Part shown: positions 48,357 to 59,981 of the stretch, in pieces
Layout of the letters: each line of letters opens with the position of its first letter
Position numbering within the stretch: the stretch's first letter is position 1
DNA from: Styela clava
Lineage: Eukaryota; Chordata; Ascidiacea; Stolidobranchia; Styelidae
Length of the DNA stretch: 64,000 nucleotides
Direction of reading: 5' to 3'
Assembly (NCBI RefSeq): GCF_964204865.1
Contig: NC_135259.1
Span: 5,466,974-5,530,973, forward strand
Position numbers and translations under genes: made by a program
Notes under the pieces: model-generated
What the model was told of the DNA's origin: nothing
Seen by the model: only the letters and a program-made list of their open reading frames with translations
Databases searched by the model: none

Positions 48357-49764
48357 TCATGACTGGATCGATCCATGTTCGTGGGGCAAAAAAATATGCT
48401 TCAAATCCATATTTAACAATAATGAACAAATGAGTGTCCTATATAGTATGAGTAACGGACCTTTAGCAGATCCCCAAGTAGTTCCTGAAAGTAAACGTAG
48501 CAAATTTATTCTTTCAAAACACTTCGTCTGAACATATTCAATATGCTTTTTATAACTAAGAAGTGGGTCGAATATAACACCTAGATATATGTAATGCATT
48601 GACCTTGTTAGAGAGTCCGTACCAATATTTGGACTTAGATGAGGTATTTTTCGTTTCCTTGTGAAAAGAATAAATGTAAAGTTAGATTTAGATACTCGGA
48701 AACCCCAGAGTCTGCACCATTCGTGAATTGTATTCAATGACGATTGTATTCTGGGCAGAATACATTCAATATTCAAGTCGGTTTCCCAAAATGCAACATC
48801 GTCAGCTAAAATCCCCATTTCCGAGGATATTCCTTTTGATATGTCATTAATCATGATAATAAAGAGCAATGGGGATATTACACTACCCTGTACAATGCCA
48901 TTATCAATCGTTTTGACCGCTGATAAAGTATTTCTTACTCGAACTTGAAAAGTTCTTCTACTCAAAAAAGAGCCAATCCACTTATACACGGAACCTCCTG
49001 GCTCCTATACCTATGGCACGGATCCTATAAAGAAGTCCATCCCTCCAAACCATGTCATAGGTTCTCTCCATGTCAATAAAAACCGCAATTACGGAACGCT
49101 TGTTCGGCAACGACTTATATACCTCATCGTGCAAACGAAGAATATGGTCAACTGTACGCCTTCCGCGGCGAAAACCAGACTGTAATTGTGGAAGTAATTT
49201 TTTTGATTCCAGATACCATCTTAATCTGTTGGTAACCATACGTTCCATTGTTTTACAGATATTGCTTGTTAGAAAAACCGATAAGATAAGGGATCTTTTG
49301 TTGGATTATTAGATTTAAGGATAGGAGTGACTATAGAATGTCTCCACTCTCCAGGAAGATGGGATATCGCCAGACGACCATATGTTGTTAAAAAAATTTA
49401 AAAGAATTTTTAGAGCATGAGGAGGAAGGTGATTGAGCATTGGATGATAGCCTATACCGTTCTGGCCAAGAGAAGTTGCTTTTCGGGATATCAGGGCTGT
49501 TTTTAGTTCCGCCATAGTAAAAAGATAGTCGAGAACTTGATCTTGTCTGGGAGGTAGTTTAGCTATTTCCCCAGTCATATTGAATTCTTGCTTTCGAGAT
49601 TTAAAGGTTGGGTCATAGTTTTCCAAACTTGAAACACCTGCAAACGTTGTTGCAAGAACATTAAAAATGTCGTATTCCGTTACAAAATTCTGATTATCTA
49701 ATTGTAAGGTTCGTATTCCAGAATTGAATTCCTGTCTATAAAATGTCTTGCCACCATATGCCAT
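48357..49764 (-). pseudogene. LINE reverse transcriptase, frameshifted
   Basis: Three consecutive frames cover RT: 49764-49315 (N-terminal palm and fingers, '...ALKILLNFFNNIWSSG'), 49248-48982 (MERMVTNRLRWYL, GFRRGRRTVDH, FIDMERTYDMVW) and 48989-48357 (GIVQGSVISPLLF, GILADDVAFW, YLGVIFDPLLSYKKH). The catalytic Asp pair survives as LADD. The palm motif FDxxxAYD is altered to FIDMERTYD. Frame changes near 49340 and 49260 break the reading. Confidence 0.86.
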
Positions 49765-50082
49765 ACTTCATCTAGCTTAGTGTTCTTATCAACGGAGTCG
49801 CAGTAGTTTCTTCAAGAATCGCGTTTGGCTTTTAATATAGGTTTCCTAGTTTGAGATCTACAACGTTTGAACCAAATTATATCTTGTATACTGAATGTTT
49901 TCTTCATTTTCAAGTAAGCTGCTCGTTCTAAACGTACTGATTTTTCGCAAGACACATTCCACCAAGGGACGCTATTTTTGGTATGAGGTTTTGAACGCGT
50001 AATGAACTTAAATGCCTCGGTATAAATATAAGATGCTAAACTATTGCTGACTTTTTCAATCTCATTTGTTACAATAGTATCG

Positions 50083-50805
50083 CTAATTAAACTTGAGCAT
50101 GTGTATGTAAATTTTTCCATCCGCGTATTCATATTTCCATTTAGGTACGTGTGCATTCAATCTGTGAGTGACTTCATTAATCCCAGTAAGAACCATGCGA
50201 TGGTCGCTACCTAAAAAGACGTATACAACAGATGTTTTGCACTTATGCGCTAACGCTTCTGATGCTAGAGTGAGATCTAATAACGACCAACGTTCGCTGG
50301 CATTACTAGATGTGCCCAGTCTTGTAGGAACGCTAGTATTTAAAATCGTCATAATGTATTTTTCCAACGCTGTATACAATATATCGCCACGATTGTTTGG
50401 CATACGTCTAACTCCATAGTTGATGGTGAGCATTCAGATCACCAGATATATTTCATTACTTTACTAGGATTAGCCACGTTAAAGTAAAATTCCGGGACAT
50501 TTTGCCAACCGGGACGGGACACCGGGACAGGCGTTTAAACCGGGACTGTCCCGGCCAAACCGGGACGTATGGTAGGTCTACATATTAATAAATTTGATTT
50601 TGTTAACTTCGATACATTGAGCCTCTATAGATTGCGGTGTTATCAATTTCAATGAATGGCAAGGTATTTTTGATGAATATTGCCACTCCGCCACCGTAAA
50701 CGTTTCTGTCCTTTCGTAACAATGTGTGTAATCGTACAGTGTTGCCGTATATTTGGCAATGAGATGGGTTTCTTGGAGCATTACTATGTCTGGTCTGTTA
50801 TTCAT
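50083..50805 (-). pseudogene. LINE endonuclease domain, broken
   Basis: Two frames: 50805-50578 with the MLQETHL start motif of apurinic-type endonucleases, and 50433-50083 with 'LLDLTLAS' and GSDHRMVL, which correspond to the C-terminal catalytic Ser-Asp-His motif. The stretch between, about 50434-50577, is frameshifted. Confidence 0.72.
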
Positions 50806-51127
50806 TTCTTGTATATATATATCGTTTAAACTCGTATAGTTTCCAATAGATGCCTCTGCAGTTCCATTGTAATAAGCTAATTGTTTTAATATTATTCGTC
50901 ATCGATATTCGAAATTGACATCATTGGAGAGCAAATGTTTGATACAGTCTGCATTTATCCTTAGTCCTAATCTGGCTGATGTCGATACAATCGAGTGAAC
51001 ACCTATCGATGTACCCGAGTCTTTTTGTGTAATAGTGCTGCTTATCACTTCCAAAATGGATGCAATAAATAGCATCGGGTTTAGAGATATCATGCCGTCT
51101 TGGAAGGAACTAGACTGTGATTTATAC

Positions 51128-51415
51128 TCACTTTCTTGTGGGCATATATTGTGTTTCTGTTCGGTATCGTTTACACCCTGCATATCCTGCGCTGTGTGGA
51201 CCACCACAATTTACATATCTCGGCGTACTGGAACAATTTTCTTGGGCGTGTTCCCGGCTACCACATCTGGTAAATCTTTTAAAACCTTGGCAATACTTTG
51301 CTATATGACCATACCTATTGCACTGAAAACACCTAGTCGGCAAAGGTTTATATTGTCTCGTTCTGAAATTAAGATAACCTAATTTCACCGTGGAAGGGAT
51401 GAGTGTCGAAACCAA
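51128..51415 (-). pseudogene. LINE ORF1 zinc-knuckle region
   Basis: Three successive CCHC-type knuckles are visible: CFQCNRYGHIAKYC, a second ending REHAQENC and a third CGGPHSAGYAGC. The first Cys of the second knuckle is altered. Sequence upstream on the minus strand (51449-51754, then 56753 onward) continues ORF1 across the hAT insertion. Confidence 0.75.
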
Positions 51416-51989
51416 TCAGTACTAACAAGCTATCTTTTAATACAGTTTTTACTGTTCGCGCATTTTCGAAAGAGATACTTTCTTGTGATGGAGTGATTTC
51501 CTTGGATCGCATTTTGAGTCGTCAAACATACGAGCAATGTTTATTTCTTCGTTAGTCATTTCCAGTGGTACGCCGCTAATTACAGCACGCGTTATTACAT
51601 CTAATCTCGGAGCTAATTCTGTCGTGATTGGTATTTTATACTCGGCATTGCCTAGTTGCCCAGAGCAACCGTTCAATTTGGGTCGAATTCGCACATTCAA
51701 TCCTCAGGTCTCCTGATGATAGAACTTTTATATTCTTAACAACACACACTAAAGCAGTGGTTCTCAACCTTTTTCTGTTCGCGGACCGGTAAAACTTCAA
51801 AACAAATTTTGCGGACCGGCGGACCTTCAAAATTGACCAAAAATGTCATGAACACAAAACATGATTAAAAGAATGCAATTACGACAAAAGTAGACGGTGC
51901 AAAAGAAGACAATCCAATTTAGTGAGGAATTTGATGTTATACGTGTTAAATCCGGTTCTAATGAAGTTTCTGCAAGGCGAGTAGAGCGT

Positions 51990-52200
51990 TGACTTCCACG
52001 CAATTTCGTTAGCTTTGCGGGTTTCATTGCGTCGTTTGAAAGAATTTTTGCGCAGACTAGGCACCTGGGAAGCGGTACTTTTTCGCTGCTGGGAACAATA
52101 GTAAACCTAACTCCAAATACTTGTTATCATACTGCCTAATAAAGTCTTCCGTTCGTTTTTTTTTTGCTTGGTTCTGCGTGATCCATATCAACATTGCTGC
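51990..52200 (-). pseudogene. hAT transposase N terminus (ZBED/SCAND3 type), degenerate
   Basis: One minus frame reads KKKRTEDFIRQYDNKYLELG, and the next reads PLPRCLVCAKILSNDAMKP. This is the usual start of ZBED5/SCAND3-like hAT proteins. The His pair that should complete the BED finger is lost and the frame changes between the two blocks. Confidence 0.6.
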
Positions 52201-52982
52201 AAGGTCGTTTCGGGGCATGTTGTAAAGTTGAGGTAGCAGTCTCTTCCTCTGTCCTGTCCACACCACTAACTTGGTTTTCACCGCTGAGTTTCTTTTGAAA
52301 GAACTGGGTAATAGTTTACTGTTTGTTTGCCTCCATTTTACTCTCAAGCGTCGCTCAATTATAGGCCTACTCAGGGGCGGACACTTTCCATAATTGGGGG
52401 GCGAACATGGAACGCCAAGCAATAAACACAACCGCGTATATTGTTACATAACAATAACATAGCGTTCTGAATGCCCGATGTATGTATGTATATTAAAAAT
52501 ACCTGATATTTGACAATTCGTTTAAAATATTCGATTTGATAAAACTATTCGACTTTGCCCACCTTGGCGATCTGTACTAACGCCAGTAATCTGGCAAAAA
52601 GCTTGGTAGCGCAAACACTGGTGCAATGAAATGAAACTTTCATTAAATTTAGTGAATTGCACTACTTCACAAAAGCGTGATGGAACGATTATTTTATATC
52701 TCGAATACAAAAACGTTTATTTTTTTGGATAGTTTCTGTGGTCTGAAAAGTCGGATAAGCGTTTCGACATACTAAATGCTATGATCTTTGCCATCAAATT
52801 ATGCTCGGGCCTTGCACAAAATTTATGACGTGAAAAATATGTCCAGTGTTTAAAATTGTGTATAGAGGACTTGCACGGGTCACGTGACTTTGTTACTGGA
52901 CGGCAATAAAACAAAAACGTCCATTCGGCTCCTGTCAGTTGCAAGTCGGATTATACGTTTCCGTTTTGTTTGGCTGTTGAAA

Positions 52983-53184
52983 ATGGTTATTTCGTATTGT
53001 TCCGTTGGCTGTACGTATAGTATAGACAACGAAATGGATTTTCAGTTATATTCCACTGATTTCAAAAGGTCCGGAAAGTCGCGCAATGTGGATATCATCT
53101 ATTGCATTGGCAGATCTGCTCGGTGTCAAGTCCAGAAGCCATCTTGCATGTGTTTCACTGTTTGCGGACAGCACTTCGTTGATG
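52983..53184 (+). pseudogene. THAP-domain exon in left arm
   Basis: From Met 52983 the frame begins MVISYCSVGC (first Cys pair) and ends CFTVCGQHFVDG (C-x2-H of the THAP C2CH finger), followed by a consensus GTGAGT donor at 53185. The family usually starts with this exon. No downstream transposase exon was recognised, and the inverted copy at about 56079-56000 is truncated after the first half. Confidence 0.55.
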
Positions 53185-53454
53185 GTGAGTGATAATGTGG
53201 TGATAGTGTGCCGTTATCAATTTCTTTAAATATTCACAAGCTCCTTCATTTCAATGGAAAGCAGATGACAAACTACGGTACTGTTATTAGTAGGCCTACT
53301 TGCAGTTGCAGACTTGACTTGTGTAAGACAGTAAGGAATTAATAATCAATTAGCAGGTAATCTATTATTAAGTGTGAAAGGTTGACGAGATAACTAAAGT
53401 TTAACACCAGTGGTCATGCAATAAATAACCAGAATTCAATTGAATTCGCCATCT

Positions 53455-53661
53455 AGGAATACGCTCGCCACCGCATCTCTGATCACCCTGGGAGTTTCAC
53501 AGGTTTCAATCCCAGAGAGGATTGCAGCTCTACTACCGAGAGTGGTTCACATGACCGCTGATCGGTTACGACCATTCCCCACCATCCAAGTCCATGCTTC
53601 TGAAAACACATAACTGTCTTTCCCCCCCCCCCCCCCACAGATAAATCCTATCCTAATGGTG
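53455..53661 (+). mobile_element. tRNA-derived SINE, copy D, with poly(C) tract
   Basis: Opposite orientation to copies A-C. The head at 'acgctcgccaccgcatctct' is followed by a degraded B box (GGTTTCAATCC) and a tail ending 'aaatcctatcct'. A run of about 16 C lies at 53622-53637. Confidence 0.68.
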
Positions 53662-55370
53662 CTTGTACAACTGATCCAACATGTCTTTTTATTGTCATTG
53701 GTAAAAAAGATATGCTACCCGGAATCAAATTCATTTACGACTAGTGGCTGTGGTGGGATATGGACCTAAATTTCACACTCCTTGATCGTTAGATTTTATG
53801 AAAACTCCATCTTTATCCATTATCTTACAGACATGGGTGCGACCATGGAATAGATGGATGGCAAAGTATAAGTTGCAACAAGACCACAGTGGCACAAGAC
53901 CTCAGCTTGCATGACTTGATAATACATCCTCAGTATCCATTTATTGATGCTTATCGTAATGACAAAGTAACTTGTTGTTTACTGTGAATTGGTGGAGATA
54001 AAGTGTCCTTTGTGCTTTAATGAAAGCAACTTCAAGACGACCCTATCCAGAAAAAAAATGTTTCGGTGGGTCTGGTAGTGAAGGTTTTAGTCTAAAGTTG
54101 GACACCGATACTACAACCAGATACAGTTGCCAATGAAATTTAGCGAGGCGTAATATTGCGACTTTGTGATCTGAAAGGAAATTCTGATGAGTAGCCGGCT
54201 AGCCGCAACCTTTTGTTCAAAGAATATTATGAGATATGACTTAAGAGTCTAAACTTTTATTCGAGAGGGATGTAACCCAAGCTAATTTGCAAATGGTATT
54301 CATGGTACCAAATATATCACACACTTTACAGTAATTATGAATTATATTTGAAAAATAAAGCACATCAAAAATGTATTTTTAAAAAACAATTGGTTTTATT
54401 TGCAGATACTAGGTTAATATTGAGATTGACCATTTCAATGCTAAATTTTCCTTAGTCAAAAGGCACACTTGATTCGCAAAGATTTGTGAATGCGCACAGT
54501 ACACCAATTTGTCTAATGTTTTGATTCCATAGGCAGGAGGTTGTGGATCGGTGCTGCTCAGGATGGTATATTTTTGCCTCTAAATGCATATTACGTGTTT
54601 CACATGAATCCATCGTGCTCAGATTCGACTGTTTTCAGGGTCTGAAGGCTCCAACAGCCTTATTTTATGAGTACACAAGAGAATTTTCAGTGTGGCATGC
54701 ATGGGTCAGTTGGAGTCACTATCCTCAAGATAGATCTATAAGCAAGGATAAGATAACCTGGAAGTAATATTCCATAATTTAGAGTAAAAAATTTATCTGC
54801 CTCCACAGCCCTTTCAAATGGAAGATATGATGCCTCGGGGGTAATTTCTATCAAATATTTTACAGTATTATGGTTCTAGTGAAAAGGGGTGTAGGCGGCT
54901 TTTTTTAAAGTGTGGTAGGTCTAGTCGAAAGACACATTAAATGTTTATGCTAACAACTGCAAATTAATATTGCAACGCATACAAGTTAACAGAATTTGTT
55001 GAAATGGTCCTGCCTTTTGCCTTTCTTCAAAATCCCCCTTTTTCCAACTATTCTCTTCCTCTCTGGGGATGGCGAAAATTCAAATATCGATGGGACATAT
55101 AAGCAGCTGATAATGGGTTATCTTCGCTTTTTCCTGAAAATAAATTAAACACTAATCATCATTTGACAGTGCCAAGTTTGTGTATCAGATCAGTAATAAA
55201 TTAACTAACAAAACAATCAGACAACACCTTCTGACAATTAATAAAGATTTCTTTCAATTTAAAACACAACTATGCCTACCAATGCGGGTAGTTTTCAGGA
55301 TAGAATTTATCTGTGGTTGGGGACAGATTGCAAGGTGCAACATCGTACGATTACCATTCTATGTCGGAAT

Positions 55371-55575
55371 TAGTTAGCCAGTTATTTGTTTTAGAAGCAT
55401 ATACTTGGTGGTGGGGGATGTTGTAATCGACCAGCGGTCGTGTGAACCACCCTCAGTGGGAGGAGAGCTGCAATCCCCTCGCACATAACTATTCCCGCAT
55501 GGGATTGGAACCTGTGAAACTCCCAGGGGGATCAGAGATGCGGTGGCGAGCGTATTCTTAGATGGAGAATTCAAT
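55371..55575 (-). mobile_element. tRNA-derived SINE, copy B, part of right arm
   Basis: Shares 'gcccgcatgggatt'-type head sequence, 'ttagttagccagttatttg' and the 'ggtggcgagcgtattc' segment with copies A and C. It is part of the inverted repeat, being the complement of copy D. Confidence 0.65.
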
Positions 55576-55605
55576 TGAATTCTGGTTATATTAGCACTGG
55601 CGTTA

Positions 55606-55895
55606 AGGATAGGATAGGATTAACATATTTATCCCGGGGGAGAGGAAAGCCGGTAAGACGGCTTATCCATATGGCGAACCACGGCCTCTCGTCCGGTTAC
55701 CATTCCAAGTCGGTTATGGGATTAGTTATATTGTTTGTTTTCGGAAGCATGGACTTGGTGGTGGAGGAAGCCGTAACCAACCAGCGGTTACGTGAACCAC
55801 CCAACGACGGCGAGGAGTCCAGCAATCCTCTCGCACATAACCATCCCTGCATGGGATTCGAACCTGCGAACCCACGCAGAGTAATTAGAGGCCGC
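55606..55895 (-). mobile_element. tRNA-derived SINE, copy C
   Basis: Very similar to copy A: 'aggataggataggatt' tail complement, 'tatttatcccgggggaga', 'ggcgaaccacggcctctcgt' and 'catgggattcgaacctgcga' (B box on minus). Short flanking gttaa duplications suggest insertion into the right arm after the inverted repeat formed. Confidence 0.78.
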
Positions 55896-57060
55896 GCCGT
55901 TAAACTTTAGTTATCTATTCAACTTTTCACACTTACTAATAGATTACCTGCTAACTAGGAAAACAATACCTTACGTTACGATACGTTCCGGATTTTTTGA
56001 AAACAGTGGAATATAACTGAAGATCCATTTCGTTGTCTATACTATACGTACAGCCAACGGAACAATACGAAATAACCATTTTCAACAGCCAAACAAAGCG
56101 GAAACGTATAATCCGACTTGCAACTGACAGGAGCCAAATGGACGCTTTTGTTTTATTGCCGTCCAGTAACAAAGTCACGTGACCCGTGCAAGTCCTCTTA
56201 TTTTTTAGGGATAATAATTAATTGTTGTAATGAAATACACTTCGTTTGCCTCTTCCACTACTCTCGCAAGTGCCGACAATGGGAGAAACATATTAAATTA
56301 TAACAAAAATGAATTAGGTTGTGCAAAAGTGAGAACACCTGTGATAATAATAGGGGCGTAATGTGGAACGGGGAAGGTAGAGCAAAACTGAAGCGCGGGA
56401 TCGATGGTACGTTTGAAACGCATCTTTTACAAAAATGGGCAGTGCTCTGAGGCGCTCTCATGTACAATATTGTCAGAAAACAGTTATAATATCGGTAAAT
56501 ATTAACCATTTGTTCGCGCTCGACTATCGCACTTATCGGAAATGATAATTTTGTAAGGCGGAAACAACATGCGTTTAAATATAGACAAAATTATGAGGGG
56601 CGACCGCCCCCAATCAATCAGAGTTAAAAAATCACAAAATTACCGGACACGCCGTAAATTTTGCAATTTTCTTATATATAACATATTTTATTATTGGAAT
56701 ATATCTGGCGGACCGGCAGCAAGGTTGCCGGTCCGGCGGTTGAGAACCACTGCACTAAAGTATTTATAGATGACTCTGGAATTGTGTTTACCAAACCTAT
56801 TTTCCACAGAAATCTTTTTCGTAGTCCTTCGGTTTACCAAGGTTAAAGAATCGGTTTGAAGCTATCTCTTTTAACAACTGCTAACTTCCCGTATGGATAC
56901 CGATCGCAGCACCGTATCTCCGAACCAATCGTAATTAAAAAACGCGTTGCGGACGTACCGGTAATAATTCAACTACTGTACGTGATATATATAGTAAAAA
57001 CTGCAGTCTATGTTCAAACTACACGTCCACACTCAAGTATTTACGCATGAATTATCGTTC

Positions 57061-58800
57061 GTGTATTTTTTTTAATTGTGTTATTTGATGTTTGAGTAAG
57101 TTGGCTTGTGTCAGCACGTCTTAAATCTTTTTTAGATTTTGCCTACTTTCCTGATTTTCCGTATATTTGTTTGTTTTTTCCTAGTATACTAACTGGCGGT
57201 GTTAATAGGAGTGCTTTCGCGCGTTCAAAAAATATGTTCGACAGAATTGACAAAAGACTTCACTAAAACAGTTCTTGCATCGCTCTCGACACCGAAGGAC
57301 CTCTGCTGCGATACCACGTCTACTTAACCAACATGTTGCGATTCAACGCAATGCTTTTAAAATTTTCAACGACAACCCATCATAAGCCGGAATGAATTTA
57401 ATTTATACATCTGATTAATACAAATTACCTATCTCGATCTTCAAATGGCTATCGGTAGGATATTTCGATATGGACTCAGAGTCAGAGTTATTTTGTTTGT
57501 CACTTCAAACAATGACATTAAACAACATGATGCGCAACTCAGGCATTTTTGGCCGAAGATCGTATCCGATAGCACGCTCCAATGCACATACTTGACGAGA
57601 CGAAAACGAGCGGATGTGTGCTGCTTTCAAGGCATAGCACTAATGGTGTTCGTTCCTGCTTTGACAGTTGTTGTCGATTTTAATGATATATTGGAAAATT
57701 GAAGGTAAAAAGAAATCGGAAAAAAGTAAGGTAAATACTATTGTTGTATATCACACCCGGGCATTGCACTGTTAAGTATATGTGGGAAAGCCAGCTTTTG
57801 TCAAATACTACGAAGTTATTAAATCAGTACGGTACGTAGTTGCCCATTTGCCGAAATTGCATATTTACTTACCTCTTACGGTTTCAAATAGTTCATGCAC
57901 CTCCAATTAGATTATTTTTAATCAGTGAGGATATATACTCATTGCTGTAACATACTATTGCTCATTCACTTTTATTTGCGTATTGAATCAAAGGGTTAAC
58001 AAGTTCACCTAACATTTCACTCATACCGGTCTATATTGTATAGTAATTTTCTGACTAAACCCCTTTATTAGTTGGTTTATATACCAAATTCAGTAAAACA
58101 TTTTTTACATAAAACATGAGATATTGGATTTATTAGCTTTTCCAATCTAAATCATATAGACTGCTTTATTTATTCTTAACGAACATTATTAAATCTCCTC
58201 TCTTTCTTTAGATGTAAAAATTGTGGGAAAACCTGTCTAAGCATTGTGGGACTCCTGCAGCACAAGAGGCAATAGCAAAAATAGAAAGTATATCAATCAA
58301 GTAATTAAGCCGACATAAAGCAAAACTTTCAACTATTCGTCCAACCTCAATTTCCTATTATTTATTCACAGGACAACTGTAGCAGAAGGGGAGATATCAG
58401 AAGTCAGGCGACATATCAGTGACAGTGTGATTCCAAGAAATACAATCAGAATACTCCATAAATGTTTGCAATAGAAGAACAACCTATGGAGACATGCAAA
58501 GACATTTGACCCTCCGGTAGAGTTGTGTATGGCCCCTACATCCTGCAGGGCTTGAGGAAAATAACTAAAAATTCCAAAGCGTAAGATTGCATAAGCGGTC
58601 TTATTCGTAAAAAGGCACAAAACATGCCAGACATACTTAAAACAGCTTTGGAAAATGAGGATTATGGGTCACTCACTACACCTGTGTTATATTTGATTCA
58701 TCAACTTTTGGTAGTAGGCCTACTAAAGAAGAAATTCAAGAAAGGGTATAATCATGATTCATGATAAAATACTGTTTTATATTTAGAACAACTTCAATCT
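57061..58800. other. Unassigned interval
   Basis: No gene can be supported. A short frame near 58212-58272 has a CxxC...H pattern (CKNCGKTC...GLLQHKR) like the C-terminal finger of some LINE ORF2 proteins, but it is only about 20 codons long. Confidence 0.4.
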
Positions 58801-58804
58801 AGAC

Positions 58805-59981
58805 CAGGGATATCAAACTCGCGGCCCCGGAGAACTTCCAGTGCGGCCCTCGAACGCTTAACAATAATTGTAATTGTATTTTGGAGTTTTTTTTTTATCT
58901 AAGTGTAATAGATTTTTCAACCCTTTTAAAGTGAAATTGAATATTCACACAGAAAGCAGTTTACTGAAAGTAGTTTTGGAAAATTAATTTTTTTGTTCAC
59001 ATTTTGACCCAATTAAGAATACACATCAAGCTAGCAAAAAAATACTTGAATAAAACACTTGAGTGAATAAATTGAACGCAAAGTACATGAAGAAGGTGGC
59101 ATTTTCGAAGAAAATGGGAGTTGCAATATTTCTGCATTTCACAAAATTTTGAAGCACATTGTTCAATTTGTCATATTTTCATCAGTACAATAAAAAAACA
59201 CAATAAGCTCAGCAGTCAATATGACAATTTCGAAGACCAACTTCGAACAGAAAATTACCATGTGTTTGTATATTAATATAAATATACAACGAATTAGTTA
59301 CTAAAAATTGATATCAATAATAATTCAAGCAATCCTATGCCATGCAATGTGGCGCGAAATGTCGTGTCGAAAATATCTGTCATTTGTTTTTTTACTGAGC
59401 TATTCATGAAATGATAAAAGAAACTTTTTTGCATTACTGGAATTAATTAAACATTCGCAAAGATCCAGATTAACCCATGATCATGTGACCTCGTTAGTTA
59501 GAGTTGGTACTATAAAATCATTCCAGCCTTGCCTTAGTATGCTGGTGACACAAAAAAGATGCCAAACGTCAGGAAAAATGTAAATAAAAAAACATTGAGT
59601 TTATACTGTAGTATTTTTGTTAATTTCAAGTCCATGTATTTAGATTAAGTCATTTTTAGTGTATGTATTATTCTTTCCTTATCCAAAGCTTGTTCAAAAA
59701 TGATTTTGATGGTTGTATAAAGAATTTTATGATTTTTTTGTAATAAATACAGTAACTTGCAATAATAGTGGAATGCAAATATTAATATGTAATTGCATTT
59801 GAAATTAAAGAAAATAATAAAACTTAATCCAACTGTTTAGTTGCATCACAATATATGTCACAAACTAAAACTATCTGAAAAATATCTTTCAAGTATACAT
59901 TATCAAAAAGTGTTTTTGGCCCTTTTTACAATTTTCAAAATGCAATGCGGCTCTCAAAAACCCTTGAGTTTGACACCACTG
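58805..59981. mobile_element. Non-autonomous hAT element, 1.18 kb
   Basis: Left tip cagggatatcaaactcgcgg and right tip cccttgagtttgacaccactg form imperfect inverted repeats of the 'CAGGGNTNTCAAACTC' type, with 'gcggcc' and 'gcggct' just inside. The flanking 8-mers are atctagac and atctattc (six of eight matching). The AT-rich interior has no transposase. Confidence 0.75.

Larger units (their letters stand above)
52864..56197. mobile_element. Inverted-repeat element with THAP-like exon in both arms
   Basis: The left arm (52864 to about 53560) and the right arm (about 55480 to 56197, inverted) match over several hundred bases. The outer tip is 'gaggacttgcacgggtcacg', followed by a shared THAP-like coding segment, a shared 'agcaggtaatctatta' block and a shared 'ccagaattcaattgaattc' block that leads into SINE sequence. 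The right arm lacks about 200 bp of the left and carries an extra SINE (55606-55895). The about 1.9-kb centre has no recognisable gene. Confidence 0.72.
51755..56752 (-). mobile_element. 5.0-kb hAT element inserted in LINE ORF1
   Basis: Terminal inverted repeats are CAGTGGTTCTCAACC at the left and its complement GGCGGTTGAGAACCACTG at the right, each next to a GGACCGGC-rich subterminal repeat. A perfect 8-bp target duplication, cactaaag, flanks it (51747-51754 and 56753-56760). A degenerate BED-finger transposase start survives at about 52190-51990 on the minus strand. The middle is occupied by an inverted-repeat element (52864-56197) and SINE copies, so no functional transposase remains. Confidence 0.9.
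46740..57060 (-). mobile_element. Non-LTR retrotransposon (LINE) with nested insertions
   Basis: The LINE reads right to left in three parts: 57060-56753, 51754-48248 and about 47520-46740. Order: ORF1 with zinc knuckles, endonuclease, reverse transcriptase, RNase H. It is split by a 5.0-kb hAT element (51755-56752) and by a hAT relic (about 47521-48247). The domain set (three CCHC knuckles in ORF1, apurinic-type endonuclease, RT, RNase H) fits the Jockey/I-like groups. Frameshifts in endonuclease and RT show it is inactive. The 5' boundary near 57060 is approximate. Confidence 0.8.

Noticed and set aside
54543..54767. A 74-codon frame in the centre of the inverted-repeat element
   Set aside because: No similarity to any transposase motif I know and no splice partners; not enough to call a gene.
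57445..57702. An 85-codon plus-strand frame
   Set aside because: No recognisable domain, no neighbours, and typical length for chance frames in this window.
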